A stretch of 43,275 nt of DNA from JBMOKU01 sp049324315. GTDB lineage: Bacteria; Bacillota; Clostridia; Peptostreptococcales; Thermotaleaceae. The position numbers were made by a program, and so were the translations under genes. Where the stretch lies: contig JBMOKU010000063.1 of assembly GCA_049324315.1 (NCBI GenBank), positions 1-43,275 of the forward strand. Reading direction: 5' to 3'. Below, piece by piece: positions 24,366-32,419 of the stretch. How positions within the stretch are numbered: the first letter of the stretch is position 1; the number at the start of each line of letters is the position of its first letter. The notes beneath the pieces are model-generated. The model was not told where the DNA came from, did not search any database, and saw only the letters and a list, made by a program, of their open reading frames with translations.

Positions 24366-25202
24366 TTAAACTACAATCACTTCACGACAGCCATTGGATT
24401 CTGCCAAGGCCTTTAGCTCCATCATAAATTCATCGTCAGGAGAATCACTGTCGACAAATCCTTCTCTGACACCCATAGGTCTGTACCTGATAAGCTTGTA
24501 GCGGATGTCCGGTTGTAATGAGGCAATCAATTTGCTGATTTGATCTACATTATATTGATTGTTTAAAAGCCCGGGAACAATCACTGTCCTTATTTCATAG
24601 AGCTTGCTCTGTTCAGCTAAAAATCTTACATTTTCCACTACTGTACCATTGTCTTGTCCTGTAAGCATTTGATGTTCACGGGGATCAAAGGCTTTGACAT
24701 CGATCATGGCCATATCCATGACTTCCAGGAGCTCTTTCTCTTCCCATAAGGGGATATACCCGTTGCTGTCTAGAAAGGTTGACAGTCCCAGTTTTTTCGC
24801 TTCTGTAAATAAAGCTGTCACAAAGTCTACCTGCAGGGTACACTCTCCACCGGAAACGGTGATGCCTTGAATAAAGGCTTTTACCTTTCGGGTTTCCCTC
24901 ATCACATCTTCAACAGCCATTGGCATTACTTTTGGTGAGCTCTGCAACTGACATGCTTTAAGACATGCATCACACTGCTGGCATAAAGATTGATCCCAGG
25001 TCACCTTATCCTCTTTTAAAGATAATGCCCCATAGGGGCATGCCTCGATACACTGGCCACAGTGACTGCAGTGACGAATTGTCTCAGGGTTGTGACAGTA
25101 GAGACAATCAAAATTGCAGCCCTGAAGAAATATGACGGTTCTGTTTCCCGGTCCGTCTACGGAGCTAAAAGGGAGTATTTTATTGACATGTCCCAGAATC
25201 AT
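24366..25202 (-). CDS. yjjW: YjjW-type glycyl-radical enzyme activase (radical SAM)
   Basis: Uses S-adenosylmethionine and a [4Fe-4S] cluster to put the glycyl radical on its partner. The radical SAM motif is C29-x3-C33-x2-C36 in LQGCNFDCLYCHNPE. A ferredoxin-like insert follows (about 45-85), with cysteines in HCSHCGQCIEACP and LCQQCDACLKAC, enough for two further clusters. Then ITVSGGECTLQ, the SAM-binding GGE region. The 278-residue length is normal for clustered activases. The start overlaps the end of yjjI by 23 bases, so the pair is coupled. Assigned to YjjW rather than PflA by the partner. Confidence 0.9.
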   Translation of the reverse strand: MILGHVNKILPFSSVDGPGNRTVIFLQGCNFDCLYCHNPETIRHCSHCGQCIEACPYGALSLKEDKVTWDQSLCQQCDACLKACQLQSSPKVMPMAVEDVMRETRKVKAFIQGITVSGGECTLQVDFVTALFTEAKKLGLSTFLDSNGYIPLWEEKELLEVMDMAMIDVKAFDPREHQMLTGQDNGTVVENVRFLAEQSKLYEIRTVIVPGLLNNQYNVDQISKLIASLQPDIRYKLIRYRPMGVREGFVDSDSPDDEFMMELKALAESNGCREVIVV

Positions 25203-26688
25203 GACTTCTTACCTTTCGTTCCAGTACTTTTTGATTCTTAACGGATCCCAATCCCAGTACAACCGTATCCTGGAGTACCTGCTGTCCTGCGTTCAGTTTC
25301 TCCATGTCTGACTTTTTCACAAGATATCCGGTAATCCGTATCACATCAGAATCCGAAGCATAGATAGAGAAGTACCGCATTTTTTCCTGAAAGGCACCCT
25401 TAATAATATCTAAGATGTATTGGGGATTTTTCTTGGTTGTATCATCAAAAGGAAAAATGTCACCGATCCCTGAAGGGAAGAATTTGTGAAACTTTGCTGC
25501 CTGCATCAGATGTACATGAAGCTCCGGTTCTTCCCCTATGGGGATTCTGCATCCGGGACTGGTATTTTTATCGGTATCGATGCCCACCTGGGCATGAAGC
25601 AGATATCTACCTTTAGAGACTTTACAGTATGGATTCTGATGCTTATTGACTTCCTCTTCCATTTTTTCAATAATTCTGTATCCCAACTGGTTGGCTCTTT
25701 CACTGTGACCAAATTTGTCTTGAAGCTTCTCCGCAGAAAGCAAATGATTGACGCACTCTGCCAAGCCAAACATACCGAACATACCGGTAAACCGATCTGC
25801 AGATATTAATTCCTCTTTTACAAGGAAGTGGGTTTCAAAAAATCCGCTCTCCTCCACCAGGAATCGAACCCGCTCATCCATATATCCAGCCATTCTGTTC
25901 ATGGCATCAGGTAGTACATTATTGATAAAATCCTCTTCATCGGCGGCTTTTTTCCCTAAGCCTGCCAGATTCAAACGTACCAATGTATAGCTTCCGCCGC
26001 CGATGGGCAGCCCGTTATAGCAGCTGGCAATAGCATATTGCTCTCCAAACTCTCCTGAGAACATTTCATGATTTGCAAAACTAGGCTTTGCAGTAACAAG
26101 CGCCGTCTCTACAGCTTCCAGGGCAAATGCCTCCGGTGTCTGACTGCTGAACTTGATGGTTAGATTCGGTATAGCATGCTGCAGCTCCTTTTCTGCCTTC
26201 AAAATCAATCTGCCCGCCTTTGTTTCTTCCGGACCGATGTTGGCATGACAGAAGGAATCCGTTAAGGTTCTGTCGATATGGGTCAGAAACAACTTAATGG
26301 CCTTGTAAGCTTCTTCCTCATCTTGAATAAAAGGCTCCAACAGCTTGTCGATATTCCCCACATATACGGGAAAAGATGTGATGGATGGAACATGCTTATA
26401 CAGAATCATTAAACTGTTTATGGCTTCCCATAAATCCTTTGGCGGGTCCAGCTTTAAAAACTGACTGCCTTGCTTCATGAATTTTTCATAGTCCGGCACA
26501 ATATATCTGGGCCTGTAGGGAGCATGCCCCTCAAACAGGTCGCATATGATCCCTTCGTCCCTATACTGCTGTGCTTTGTCGCTGATCTTCAGTACGTTGA
26601 TGCTATTTTCCGCCGCCCTGGCAAGGCTGATCACTTTTTGCTCATAGGTTAGCGTACTGTCTTTGATTATACTTATGATATCACTCAT
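25180..26688 (-). CDS. yjjI: YjjI-type glycyl-radical enzyme
   Basis: A 502-residue oxygen-sensitive enzyme of the pyruvate formate-lyase superfamily; the YjjI branch is much shorter than PflB (about 750), and its substrate is, to my knowledge, not settled. The active-site thiyl cysteine is probably C223 in AIASCYNGLPIGGG, and the radical glycine G454 in IRITGYLV, 48 residues from the end. The C-terminal QDTVVLGLGSVKNQKVLERKVR agrees with the YjjI family. The start is the ATG at 26688, six bases after AGAGGTG; the GTG at 26697 is inside that site. Followed by its activase. Confidence 0.88.
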   Translation of the reverse strand: MSDIISIIKDSTLTYEQKVISLARAAENSINVLKISDKAQQYRDEGIICDLFEGHAPYRPRYIVPDYEKFMKQGSQFLKLDPPKDLWEAINSLMILYKHVPSITSFPVYVGNIDKLLEPFIQDEEEAYKAIKLFLTHIDRTLTDSFCHANIGPEETKAGRLILKAEKELQHAIPNLTIKFSSQTPEAFALEAVETALVTAKPSFANHEMFSGEFGEQYAIASCYNGLPIGGGSYTLVRLNLAGLGKKAADEEDFINNVLPDAMNRMAGYMDERVRFLVEESGFFETHFLVKEELISADRFTGMFGMFGLAECVNHLLSAEKLQDKFGHSERANQLGYRIIEKMEEEVNKHQNPYCKVSKGRYLLHAQVGIDTDKNTSPGCRIPIGEEPELHVHLMQAAKFHKFFPSGIGDIFPFDDTTKKNPQYILDIIKGAFQEKMRYFSIYASDSDVIRITGYLVKKSDMEKLNAGQQVLQDTVVLGLGSVKNQKVLERKVRSHDSGTCQ

Positions 26689-26796
26689 CTTTAACACCTC
26701 TGTTATGACTTATGGTCTATCTTTATCTTATCATGATACCCACTTAAGGCATAGATAAAAACTTTTAAAAATTTTCATGAATAATTAACTTTATTG

Positions 26797-26900
26797 GAGA
26801 CTGCTGAAAAAGCAACTTATCGCCTAGGCAACACATGGGGACAGGGCCCCAGTCCGGTAAAAAGCACACCGGACAGTGTACCAGTCCCCAAGTCTTGCCA
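26797..26900 (+). repeat. Copy D of the dispersed element, right end missing
   Basis: Left end GAGACTGCTGAAAAAG, then the core from GGCAACACATGGGGAC to TCCCCAAGTCTTGCC. The right terminal repeat is absent; two TGTAGGG-type palindromes follow instead. It lies in the 337-base gap between the yjjI start and the sensor kinase stop, which holds nothing else I can identify. Confidence 0.72.
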
Positions 26901-26917
26901 GAGAGTTAGCATTTAGC

Positions 26918-26982
26918 GGAACGGTTACTAACCGTTCCCTACAGATATTTTGACCTTGTAGGGAATGGTCAGTGACCATTCC
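26918..26982. repeat. Pair of facing TGTAGGG-type palindromes
   Basis: First, on the minus strand: TGTAG head, then GGAACGGTTA/TAACCGTTCC with a 1-base centre (26918-26943). Second, on the plus strand: TGTAG head, then GGAATGGTCA/TGACCATTCC with a 1-base centre (26957-26982). Stems differ by paired changes that keep complementarity. Confidence 0.75.
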
Positions 26983-27025
26983 GATTGATTAAGATCCTCT
27001 GTCACACATCTATAAAGCCAGCTTC

Positions 27026-29017
27026 TTATATAGTATCTACAACATCTGAGGCTTTTTGCAGTGTAAAAAAGAAGGCCACACCTCTATCCGTATTTCTAAC
27101 GCCAAATTGACTGCTGTGGAGTTCCAGAATATTTTTCACAATGGAGAGGCCCAAGCCTATTCCTCCCAGCTTGCGATTTCGGGAAGCTTCAATCCGATAG
27201 AACCGATCCCAAATCTTATCGATCTTATCCTCATCAATGAGGTCTCCTTCGTTTTCAATGTTTATGGTAATATGATCATCCTGGCAGCGAACAATCATAT
27301 AGAGGTTTTTCTCCTCATAAGTATGCCTGATACCGTTACTCAATAAATTCATCAACACCTGTTCTATCCTTCGTCGATCTCCATATACCATCACTTCCTG
27401 CTCATCCGTTTGTGTGATTATATGAATCCCTTTATGCTCAGTTTCATGGGACAATTTTATTTGAACCTGCTGCATCAGGTCAATGATGTCGAATGCTTCT
27501 TCATCCAGTTTGTAGCCTCCTGATTCCAGCTTTGACAGCTCCAGCATATCCATAACCAAACCATTCATCTTGTCTGATTCATCTAAAATGACGTCAATAT
27601 AATGATCTATTTTCTTCTGTGAAATATCATCTTTTATACCCTCTGCAAAACTTTTAATAATACTGAGGGGTGTCTTTAATTCATGGGAAACCGAGGAAAT
27701 GAATTCTTTCCTCATGACCTCCAGTTTGCGCTCTTTTTCAATATCCTTCTTTAGCTGCTCATTGGCAATCCGCAGCTTTTCAATATTTTCGCTGAGGTTG
27801 TTAGACAATAGATTGATACTGCGGGAGAGACTGCCGATTTCATCCTCTGACAGGATTTCCAGTTGCTCGGAAAAGTCCATGTTCGCCATCTTCACGGCCA
27901 CTTGATTCATCCGAATTAATGGTCTTGCAATCAATTTTGAAAAAATAAGGGCTAACAGGATAATAATTGAAAGGGCACCCGCAAATACATACGCATAATA
28001 ATCCTTCATGACCTTTATGGCCTCATCCACGGGCTGCAGGGATGTCATCACAAAAATCGTTTCATGTACTTTCCCATCCTTCATAAAAGGCCTTGTAAGT
28101 ACTACATTTTCTGTGCCATTCATGGGATCCCTATACTGATACCTTACCAGTTTTGATTCATTGCTTTGCATATCCCGAGTTTTGGATAGCCAAAACCATT
28201 GATCAATGGCACTGAGAAATAAATTCATTTTATAAGGCATCATTAAATCTGCCTTGCGGGGTATATTTAAGGCTGTGATTTTGCCGGTAACCTCTACCGA
28301 TTGTATTTCAACGACCGCAGGTTGAAGGGCAACGGAAAAATTCTCTAAATTCATACCATCCTTTTTTATTTTGAATACATCAATACCTTCATTTACTTCA
28401 GCTTTACCGGCTGATTCAAAAACAATAGAGGAATCGGCTGATACTTCAATTTTTTCCACAGGAATCTTTGTCCCTATAACCTTAATTTCTTTCGCCGCAG
28501 CCGCCGCTGCTACGCCTTTTACCAATTGATTCTTAAACGCCCCCCATGTTTTGTCCCCGGAAACAATGCTGGAAAGTCCCAACGTACGCTGGTCACTGTC
28601 CAGGTAGATCCCTTCCACCTCAACAGGTTTTCCCACCGCCAGATCAAGCTCTTCAAAGGCCTCAGAGTAGGCGATGTTACTTAAAGGAATGGTAATTTCC
28701 TTACCTTTCTCTGTCATGATCACCATTTCAAAGCTGTTCATATGTTTGACAACGCCGTTATCATCCAATATGGCCATCAATGCACTGCTGTTATCCATGA
28801 ATTCGTTAATTTTGCCATTTAGCTGCCTTTCATCCCAGTTTCCCTCAGTATAGTCAACTGTAAATTCTTCCAGCTGGTTTTGTATCTTATCAATTTTTTT
28901 ATAAACGTAAAATTTCTCAAAAAATAGCGATTGACTAACCAACGCAAGGATGAGGAAAGCAGAAAAGAATACTGTGGTAATCCCGAAAAGCTTCACTACA
29001 ATACTATTTTTCTTCAT
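27026..29017 (-). CDS. Two-component sensor histidine kinase
   Basis: A 663-residue membrane sensor: transmembrane helix 1 (about 11-33), a large outer domain (34-341), helix 2 (342-362), HAMP (363-415), HisKA with H445 in SSVSHELKTPLS, and HATPase with N557 (QVLMNLLSNGIRHT), IWDRFYRIE and GGIGLGLSIVKN. Outer residues 102-136 match residues 64-98 of the secreted protein encoded next door (13 of 35 identical by eye, no gaps), so sensor and secreted protein share a module. The start overlaps the regulator stop by four bases (ATGA), which implies coupling. Ligand unknown. Confidence 0.92.
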   Translation of the reverse strand: MKKNSIVVKLFGITTVFFSAFLILALVSQSLFFEKFYVYKKIDKIQNQLEEFTVDYTEGNWDERQLNGKINEFMDNSSALMAILDDNGVVKHMNSFEMVIMTEKGKEITIPLSNIAYSEAFEELDLAVGKPVEVEGIYLDSDQRTLGLSSIVSGDKTWGAFKNQLVKGVAAAAAAKEIKVIGTKIPVEKIEVSADSSIVFESAGKAEVNEGIDVFKIKKDGMNLENFSVALQPAVVEIQSVEVTGKITALNIPRKADLMMPYKMNLFLSAIDQWFWLSKTRDMQSNESKLVRYQYRDPMNGTENVVLTRPFMKDGKVHETIFVMTSLQPVDEAIKVMKDYYAYVFAGALSIIILLALIFSKLIARPLIRMNQVAVKMANMDFSEQLEILSEDEIGSLSRSINLLSNNLSENIEKLRIANEQLKKDIEKERKLEVMRKEFISSVSHELKTPLSIIKSFAEGIKDDISQKKIDHYIDVILDESDKMNGLVMDMLELSKLESGGYKLDEEAFDIIDLMQQVQIKLSHETEHKGIHIITQTDEQEVMVYGDRRRIEQVLMNLLSNGIRHTYEEKNLYMIVRCQDDHITINIENEGDLIDEDKIDKIWDRFYRIEASRNRKLGGIGLGLSIVKNILELHSSQFGVRNTDRGVAFFFTLQKASDVVDTI

Positions 29018-29691
29018 TTTCCCACCTCAAATTTATAGCCTGCCCGTATAACCGTACCGATATGTTTTGCTTTCTCTCCCAACTTGCTTCGCAGCTTTTT
29101 AATATGGGTATCGACCGTTCGCAAATCCCCATAATAATCATAGCCCCAAACACTGCTCAAAATATTTTCCCTAGATAGTACCAACCCTTTGTTCTCGACT
29201 AAGTACAATAGCAGCTCGAATTCTTTATGTGCCAGTTCGATAAAACAACCATCACATTTTACCGTCCTTGACAATTTGTTGATTTCAATTCCTTCGATGC
29301 GTATGACGCCGTCTTCTCCGCCAATCGATCCTTCTGCTCTCTTAAGCAGCATTTTTGCCCTGGCAACCAGCACCTTGGGGCTGAAGGGCTTGGTGACATA
29401 TTCGTCGGCACCAAAATCAAACCCCATCAGCTGATCATCCTCGTCAGACCTGGCCGTCACAATAATAATGGGCACCTGAGAAATCTTTCGAATTCTTTTA
29501 CACACCGTCCAGCCATCCATCTTGGGCATCATGATATCTAAGATAATTAGATCAATGGTATTACTATCAAATAATTCCAGGGCTTGCTGCCCATCCTCTC
29601 CCTGAATGACATTGAAGCCTTCACTGATAAAGTAATCTGTCAGGATTTCCCGCATTCTCTCCTCATCTTCTACAAGCAAAATATTCTTCAT
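29014..29691 (-). CDS. OmpR/PhoB-family response regulator
   Basis: A 225-residue DNA-binding regulator, partner of the sensor that follows with a 4-base overlap. The receiver domain has E8/D9, phosphoacceptor D52 in LIILDIMMPKMDGW, and the VTKPFSPK lysine; the C-terminal winged-helix domain has IELAHKEFELLLYLVEN, VLSRENILSSVWGYDYYGDLRTVDTHIKKLRSKLG and GYKFEVGK, all standard for the family. AAAGGA precedes the ATG. A terminator hairpin separates it from the secreted-protein gene upstream, so it probably has its own promoter, which I could not locate with confidence. Confidence 0.94.
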   Translation of the reverse strand: MKNILLVEDEERMREILTDYFISEGFNVIQGEDGQQALELFDSNTIDLIILDIMMPKMDGWTVCKRIRKISQVPIIIVTARSDEDDQLMGFDFGADEYVTKPFSPKVLVARAKMLLKRAEGSIGGEDGVIRIEGIEINKLSRTVKCDGCFIELAHKEFELLLYLVENKGLVLSRENILSSVWGYDYYGDLRTVDTHIKKLRSKLGEKAKHIGTVIRAGYKFEVGK

Positions 29692-29748
29692 ATGCCGATC
29701 CTTTCCTATACTTTAGATTTCCCACACAGAATTAGAATCATAAAAGAC

Positions 29749-29789
29749 AAACACCTACTTATCTCATTATAGTATATAAGTAGGTATTT
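29749..29789 (-). terminator. Terminator of the secreted-protein gene
   Basis: ACCTACTTAT/ATAAGTAGGT, 10-bp perfect stem (29753-29762/29776-29785) with flanking A/T pairs and a T-rich tail on the minus strand. Confidence 0.7.
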
Positions 29790-29800
29790 ATCATCCTTAT

Positions 29801-30640
29801 CTAGTTTCCAGTTTGTGCATCGACTTCAGGTTTTTGTATCAGGATCTCTCCCATTTCTTCAAACTGCTTTCTCATAATTTCATGAATATCGATGGTTTTA
29901 CCCTTGGCCGTAATCTTTGTAGCCATGAATGGTTTCATTCCTTCCATATCAGGAAGTTGTTCAATCTTTACTTCACCTGTATTTTCATCGATAGTCTTTC
30001 CTATTTTGAAAACTCGGGCTGCCGCGGCAGGTACGCTGTTTTCAACAATACCCTCTTCTCCATTCTTTATAAAGTCTACTGTTTGACCATCCACCTTGAT
30101 CTTTTCGAAAAGCTGATCTTTATCCAGTTTAATAGCCTCTGAAACGATTTGCCCGTCCACCGTTTTAATGACACTTATAACAGCAGACTCTCCTTCTTTC
30201 AGCATCTTAATTTCTTCTCCATCAACGCCCTCAGCGACTTCTCCCATTTTGACAATAAATGCTTTTTTTTCGGCAGGAAGCCCTGCAGCCGCTTCCTCTG
30301 ACAGCGCAATATTTACACCACCTTCACCAAACATCACGGGTTCATGTCCTTCCAGTGTAATACTGTCACCCTTTGTTAAATCCAGAGCTTTGAATTCTTC
30401 TGATTCTTTGACAGGCAGAATGGGCACTGTATATGTAACACCATCCTCATCTTTTACCACCAAGTCAAAGTCCCTCAATTCTTCCACTGTACCGGTGATT
30501 TTCTTCACCTCCGTTTGAATCCCCTTAGCTGCTATGATTTGTGTCTTTTCTTCCTGAATCTTCTCTTCTGCCATAGCCGCTGTACCAAGTCCCATCATCA
30601 GCACGGCCGCCATACCTAATGCAGCAATCTTTTTCATCAT
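29801..30640 (-). CDS. Secreted protein of unknown function linked to the two-component system
   Basis: A 279-residue protein with a clear signal peptide: MMKK, hydrophobic core to about residue 20, and cleavage expected after AMA (residue 24). The mature part is acidic and beta-rich with no cysteine. Residues 64-98 resemble residues 102-136 of the sensor kinase two genes downstream, sharing TIP/TVP, S-E-x-F-x-x-LDL and a terminal EG. There is no enzyme motif. AAGGAGG lies ten bases before the ATG. The shared module and position suggest that this protein is a target, modulator or mimic of the sensor; that is inference. It ends in its own terminator before the regulator gene. Confidence 0.75.
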   Translation of the reverse strand: MMKKIAALGMAAVLMMGLGTAAMAEEKIQEEKTQIIAAKGIQTEVKKITGTVEELRDFDLVVKDEDGVTYTVPILPVKESEEFKALDLTKGDSITLEGHEPVMFGEGGVNIALSEEAAAGLPAEKKAFIVKMGEVAEGVDGEEIKMLKEGESAVISVIKTVDGQIVSEAIKLDKDQLFEKIKVDGQTVDFIKNGEEGIVENSVPAAAARVFKIGKTIDENTGEVKIEQLPDMEGMKPFMATKITAKGKTIDIHEIMRKQFEEMGEILIQKPEVDAQTGN

Positions 30641-30685
30641 TTTGATAACGCCTCCTTAATTTGTTGTAATTTCCTTTACAAGTTG

Positions 30686-30716
30686 ATTATAAACGGAACT
30701 TGTGTACTCCATGTGT
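30686..30716 (-). promoter_or_regulatory. Promoter with 11-bp-spaced direct repeats before the secreted-protein gene
   Basis: Minus-strand -10 TATAAT (30686-30691). In place of a good -35 there are two direct repeats, ACACATG and ACACAAG, separated by four bases (30699-30716), an 11-bp period that suits an OmpR-type dimer. The neighbouring regulator is an obvious candidate. Confidence 0.45.
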
Positions 30717-30786
30717 CCTTGAGGTGAAGTCAAAATGAATTATCGGTAAATCTATCGTGTATGCATTTTTCCTTTATCCTAAAAGC

Positions 30787-30826
30787 TTAAAGGCTGCTTA
30801 CCTCACGATGGATAAGCAGCCTTTAA
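30787..30826 (-). terminator. Terminator of the 220-residue anchored protein gene
   Basis: A 14-bp perfect stem (30787-30800 with 30813-30826; TTAAAGGCTGCTTA), 12-base loop, then GCTTTTAG on the minus strand. Confidence 0.8.
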
Positions 30827-30833
30827 AATTTAC

Positions 30834-31496
30834 CTATGGAATGATCCTGCCATGAATCGTATACGTTCCTTCAGTAGTTGTCAGCTTTATACGATTCTGT
30901 TCCACGATTAGATCATAAAGTCCCATAGGTTTATTCCAATAATAGTTCCCTTCTGGGGTACGAATCATAAATGCTCGAGAAAAAATATTGTTGGGTCTTT
31001 CCAATTTTGAATACAAGTACATCGAACTATCATCGTTAAGGGTTATGTCCATGGTTTGGCCGCCTTTATTGATTAACATACCACGATTGTTCGATTCTCC
31101 CATTGCTGCTTGCTGCAATATCTGTGAGAAGTCCTCTGCCTTATAGACCTGGGTAAGGGCTTGTCGATAGTAAGCCATATCCAATTGGTCTGCTGTTTCC
31201 TTTTTTTCTAAGATAAGCTTCATCTGCCCTTCGGTGAGCTTACCCTTTTTCATCAGCGTATTCTTCTGATCCAACAAACCAAAAAAGTCCTCCAAGGCAG
31301 TCCGGTGGGCTAGGGTAATCTCTTCCACAGCCTTCTCCGTGGGAGAGTCTTGAAAACCCATCATGAGCTTAATCACCTTGTCATAGTCAGCCATTGTCTT
31401 TTCATAGGAAATCTCGTCTGCTTCCGTTGCTTCCAGGGAATAATAACCAATAACCAAAAAGATGGCGATCAATAACAGCCACTTGGTATGCTTCAT
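30834..31496 (-). CDS. N-terminally anchored or secreted protein, unknown
   Basis: A 220-residue protein starting MKHTKWLLLIAIFLVIGYYS, a basic start plus one hydrophobic segment that acts as signal or anchor; the rest should lie outside. The middle (about 30-125) is helical and charged, possibly coiled. The C-terminal part (about 140-220) is beta-rich with repeated polar turns, such as NKGGQTMDITLNDDSSMYLY and VEQNRIKLTTTEGTYTIHG. The start is set at 31496: AAAGGG lies eight bases before this ATG, while two nearer ATGs overlap or crowd the site. A 141-bp mobile-type element sits about 80 bases upstream, where the promoter should be. No family recognised. Confidence 0.6.
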   Translation of the reverse strand: MKHTKWLLLIAIFLVIGYYSLEATEADEISYEKTMADYDKVIKLMMGFQDSPTEKAVEEITLAHRTALEDFFGLLDQKNTLMKKGKLTEGQMKLILEKKETADQLDMAYYRQALTQVYKAEDFSQILQQAAMGESNNRGMLINKGGQTMDITLNDDSSMYLYSKLERPNNIFSRAFMIRTPEGNYYWNKPMGLYDLIVEQNRIKLTTTEGTYTIHGRIIP

Positions 31497-31576
31497 AAAC
31501 ATAACCCTTTCCATCACTAAATGATATAGATTTACGCCTTTAAAATGGTATTTTGTCCTGCGGGACAGCACAAAGA

Positions 31577-31717
31577 GAGACTGCTGAAAAACTCAAGTTA
31601 TTTGAGCAGGAAGGGCAAGACTTGGGGACTGGTACGCTGTCCGGTGTGTTTTTCGCCGGACTGGGGCCCTGTCCCCATGTGTTGCCCTGGACGATGTAGT
31701 ACTTTTTCAGTGGCCTC
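31577..31717 (-). mobile_element. Copy E of the 141-bp dispersed element (intact, inverted)
   Basis: Complete copy in the opposite orientation to copy B. Ends GAGACTGCTGAAAAAC and, on the other strand, GAGGCCACTGAAAAAG are imperfect inverted repeats. It is flanked by CACAAAGA (31569-31576) and CACAGAGA (31718-31725), an 8-bp duplication with one mismatch. The interior is the same long hairpin. It lies between tenI and the promoter side of the anchored-protein gene. No coding capacity. Confidence 0.78.
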
Positions 31718-31822
31718 CACAGAGACCGTCCCCTACGAAAAATACATTCTGTTCTAGGAGCGTAGATTTTTTTATATTTCTACATCTATTCTTTCCCAAG
31801 GGAGTCCTTTTTATCATTTGCC

Positions 31823-32419
31823 TTAAAAAGGCGTTAATGCTTGTTTTAATACTTTAGCTGCCCTATAAGGATCTTTTGCCGTCATGATATAGGACATCAC
31901 CGCAATTCCATCTGCTCCTGCCGACATCACCTGCTGCACATTGTCAGGCTGAATGCCGCCCAATGCAATCACCGGAATGGATACCTGTGCTTTGATTCCT
32001 TGAAGCAGCTCCAACCCCTTGGGTGCTGCTCCCTTTTTACAGTCCGTTTCAAAGATATGGCCTGCAAGGAGATAACTGGCTCCCTGTTTTTCTGCATCCG
32101 CTGCTTCTTCTATGCTGTGAATAGATGCTCCGACTAAACCTATATGCGAAGGCTTCTTTTCAACAATATCCCCATAGGTTCTATGCAGCCCATCTGCACC
32201 ACATGTGCTGACAGCATCAGCATGACTATGCAGAATCAGCTTCGTCCCTGTTCCTTTGATGATTTCCTTTGCCTTAAAAGCCATATCCACATAGGCGTCA
32301 TAGGCCAAATCTTTCTCTCGAAGGATCACTGCATCCACGCCGCCTTTGGCAGCCTCCCCAATCACGTGGAAGTATGCATCATGCGATACCAGGTGTCTAT
32401 TGGTTATCAAATACAGCAT
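31823..32419 (-). CDS. tenI: TenI-like thiazole tautomerase (thiamine phosphate synthase family)
   Basis: A 198-residue TIM-barrel protein. The ThiE/TenI frame is clear (YLITNRHL at the start, VDAVILREKDL, SIPVIALGGIQPDNV), but the ThiE-specific VNDRVDIA...GVHLGQED motif is absent. Instead it has HSHADAVSTCGADGLH and LAGHIFETDCKKGAAPKGLELL, which match TenI, the enzyme that aromatises the thiazole product of ThiG. A separate full ThiE exists in this cluster, which supports this reading. The ATG follows the thiC stop with no gap (TAAATG). Confidence 0.85.
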   Translation of the reverse strand: MLYLITNRHLVSHDAYFHVIGEAAKGGVDAVILREKDLAYDAYVDMAFKAKEIIKGTGTKLILHSHADAVSTCGADGLHRTYGDIVEKKPSHIGLVGASIHSIEEAADAEKQGASYLLAGHIFETDCKKGAAPKGLELLQGIKAQVSIPVIALGGIQPDNVQQVMSAGADGIAVMSYIMTAKDPYRAAKVLKQALTPF

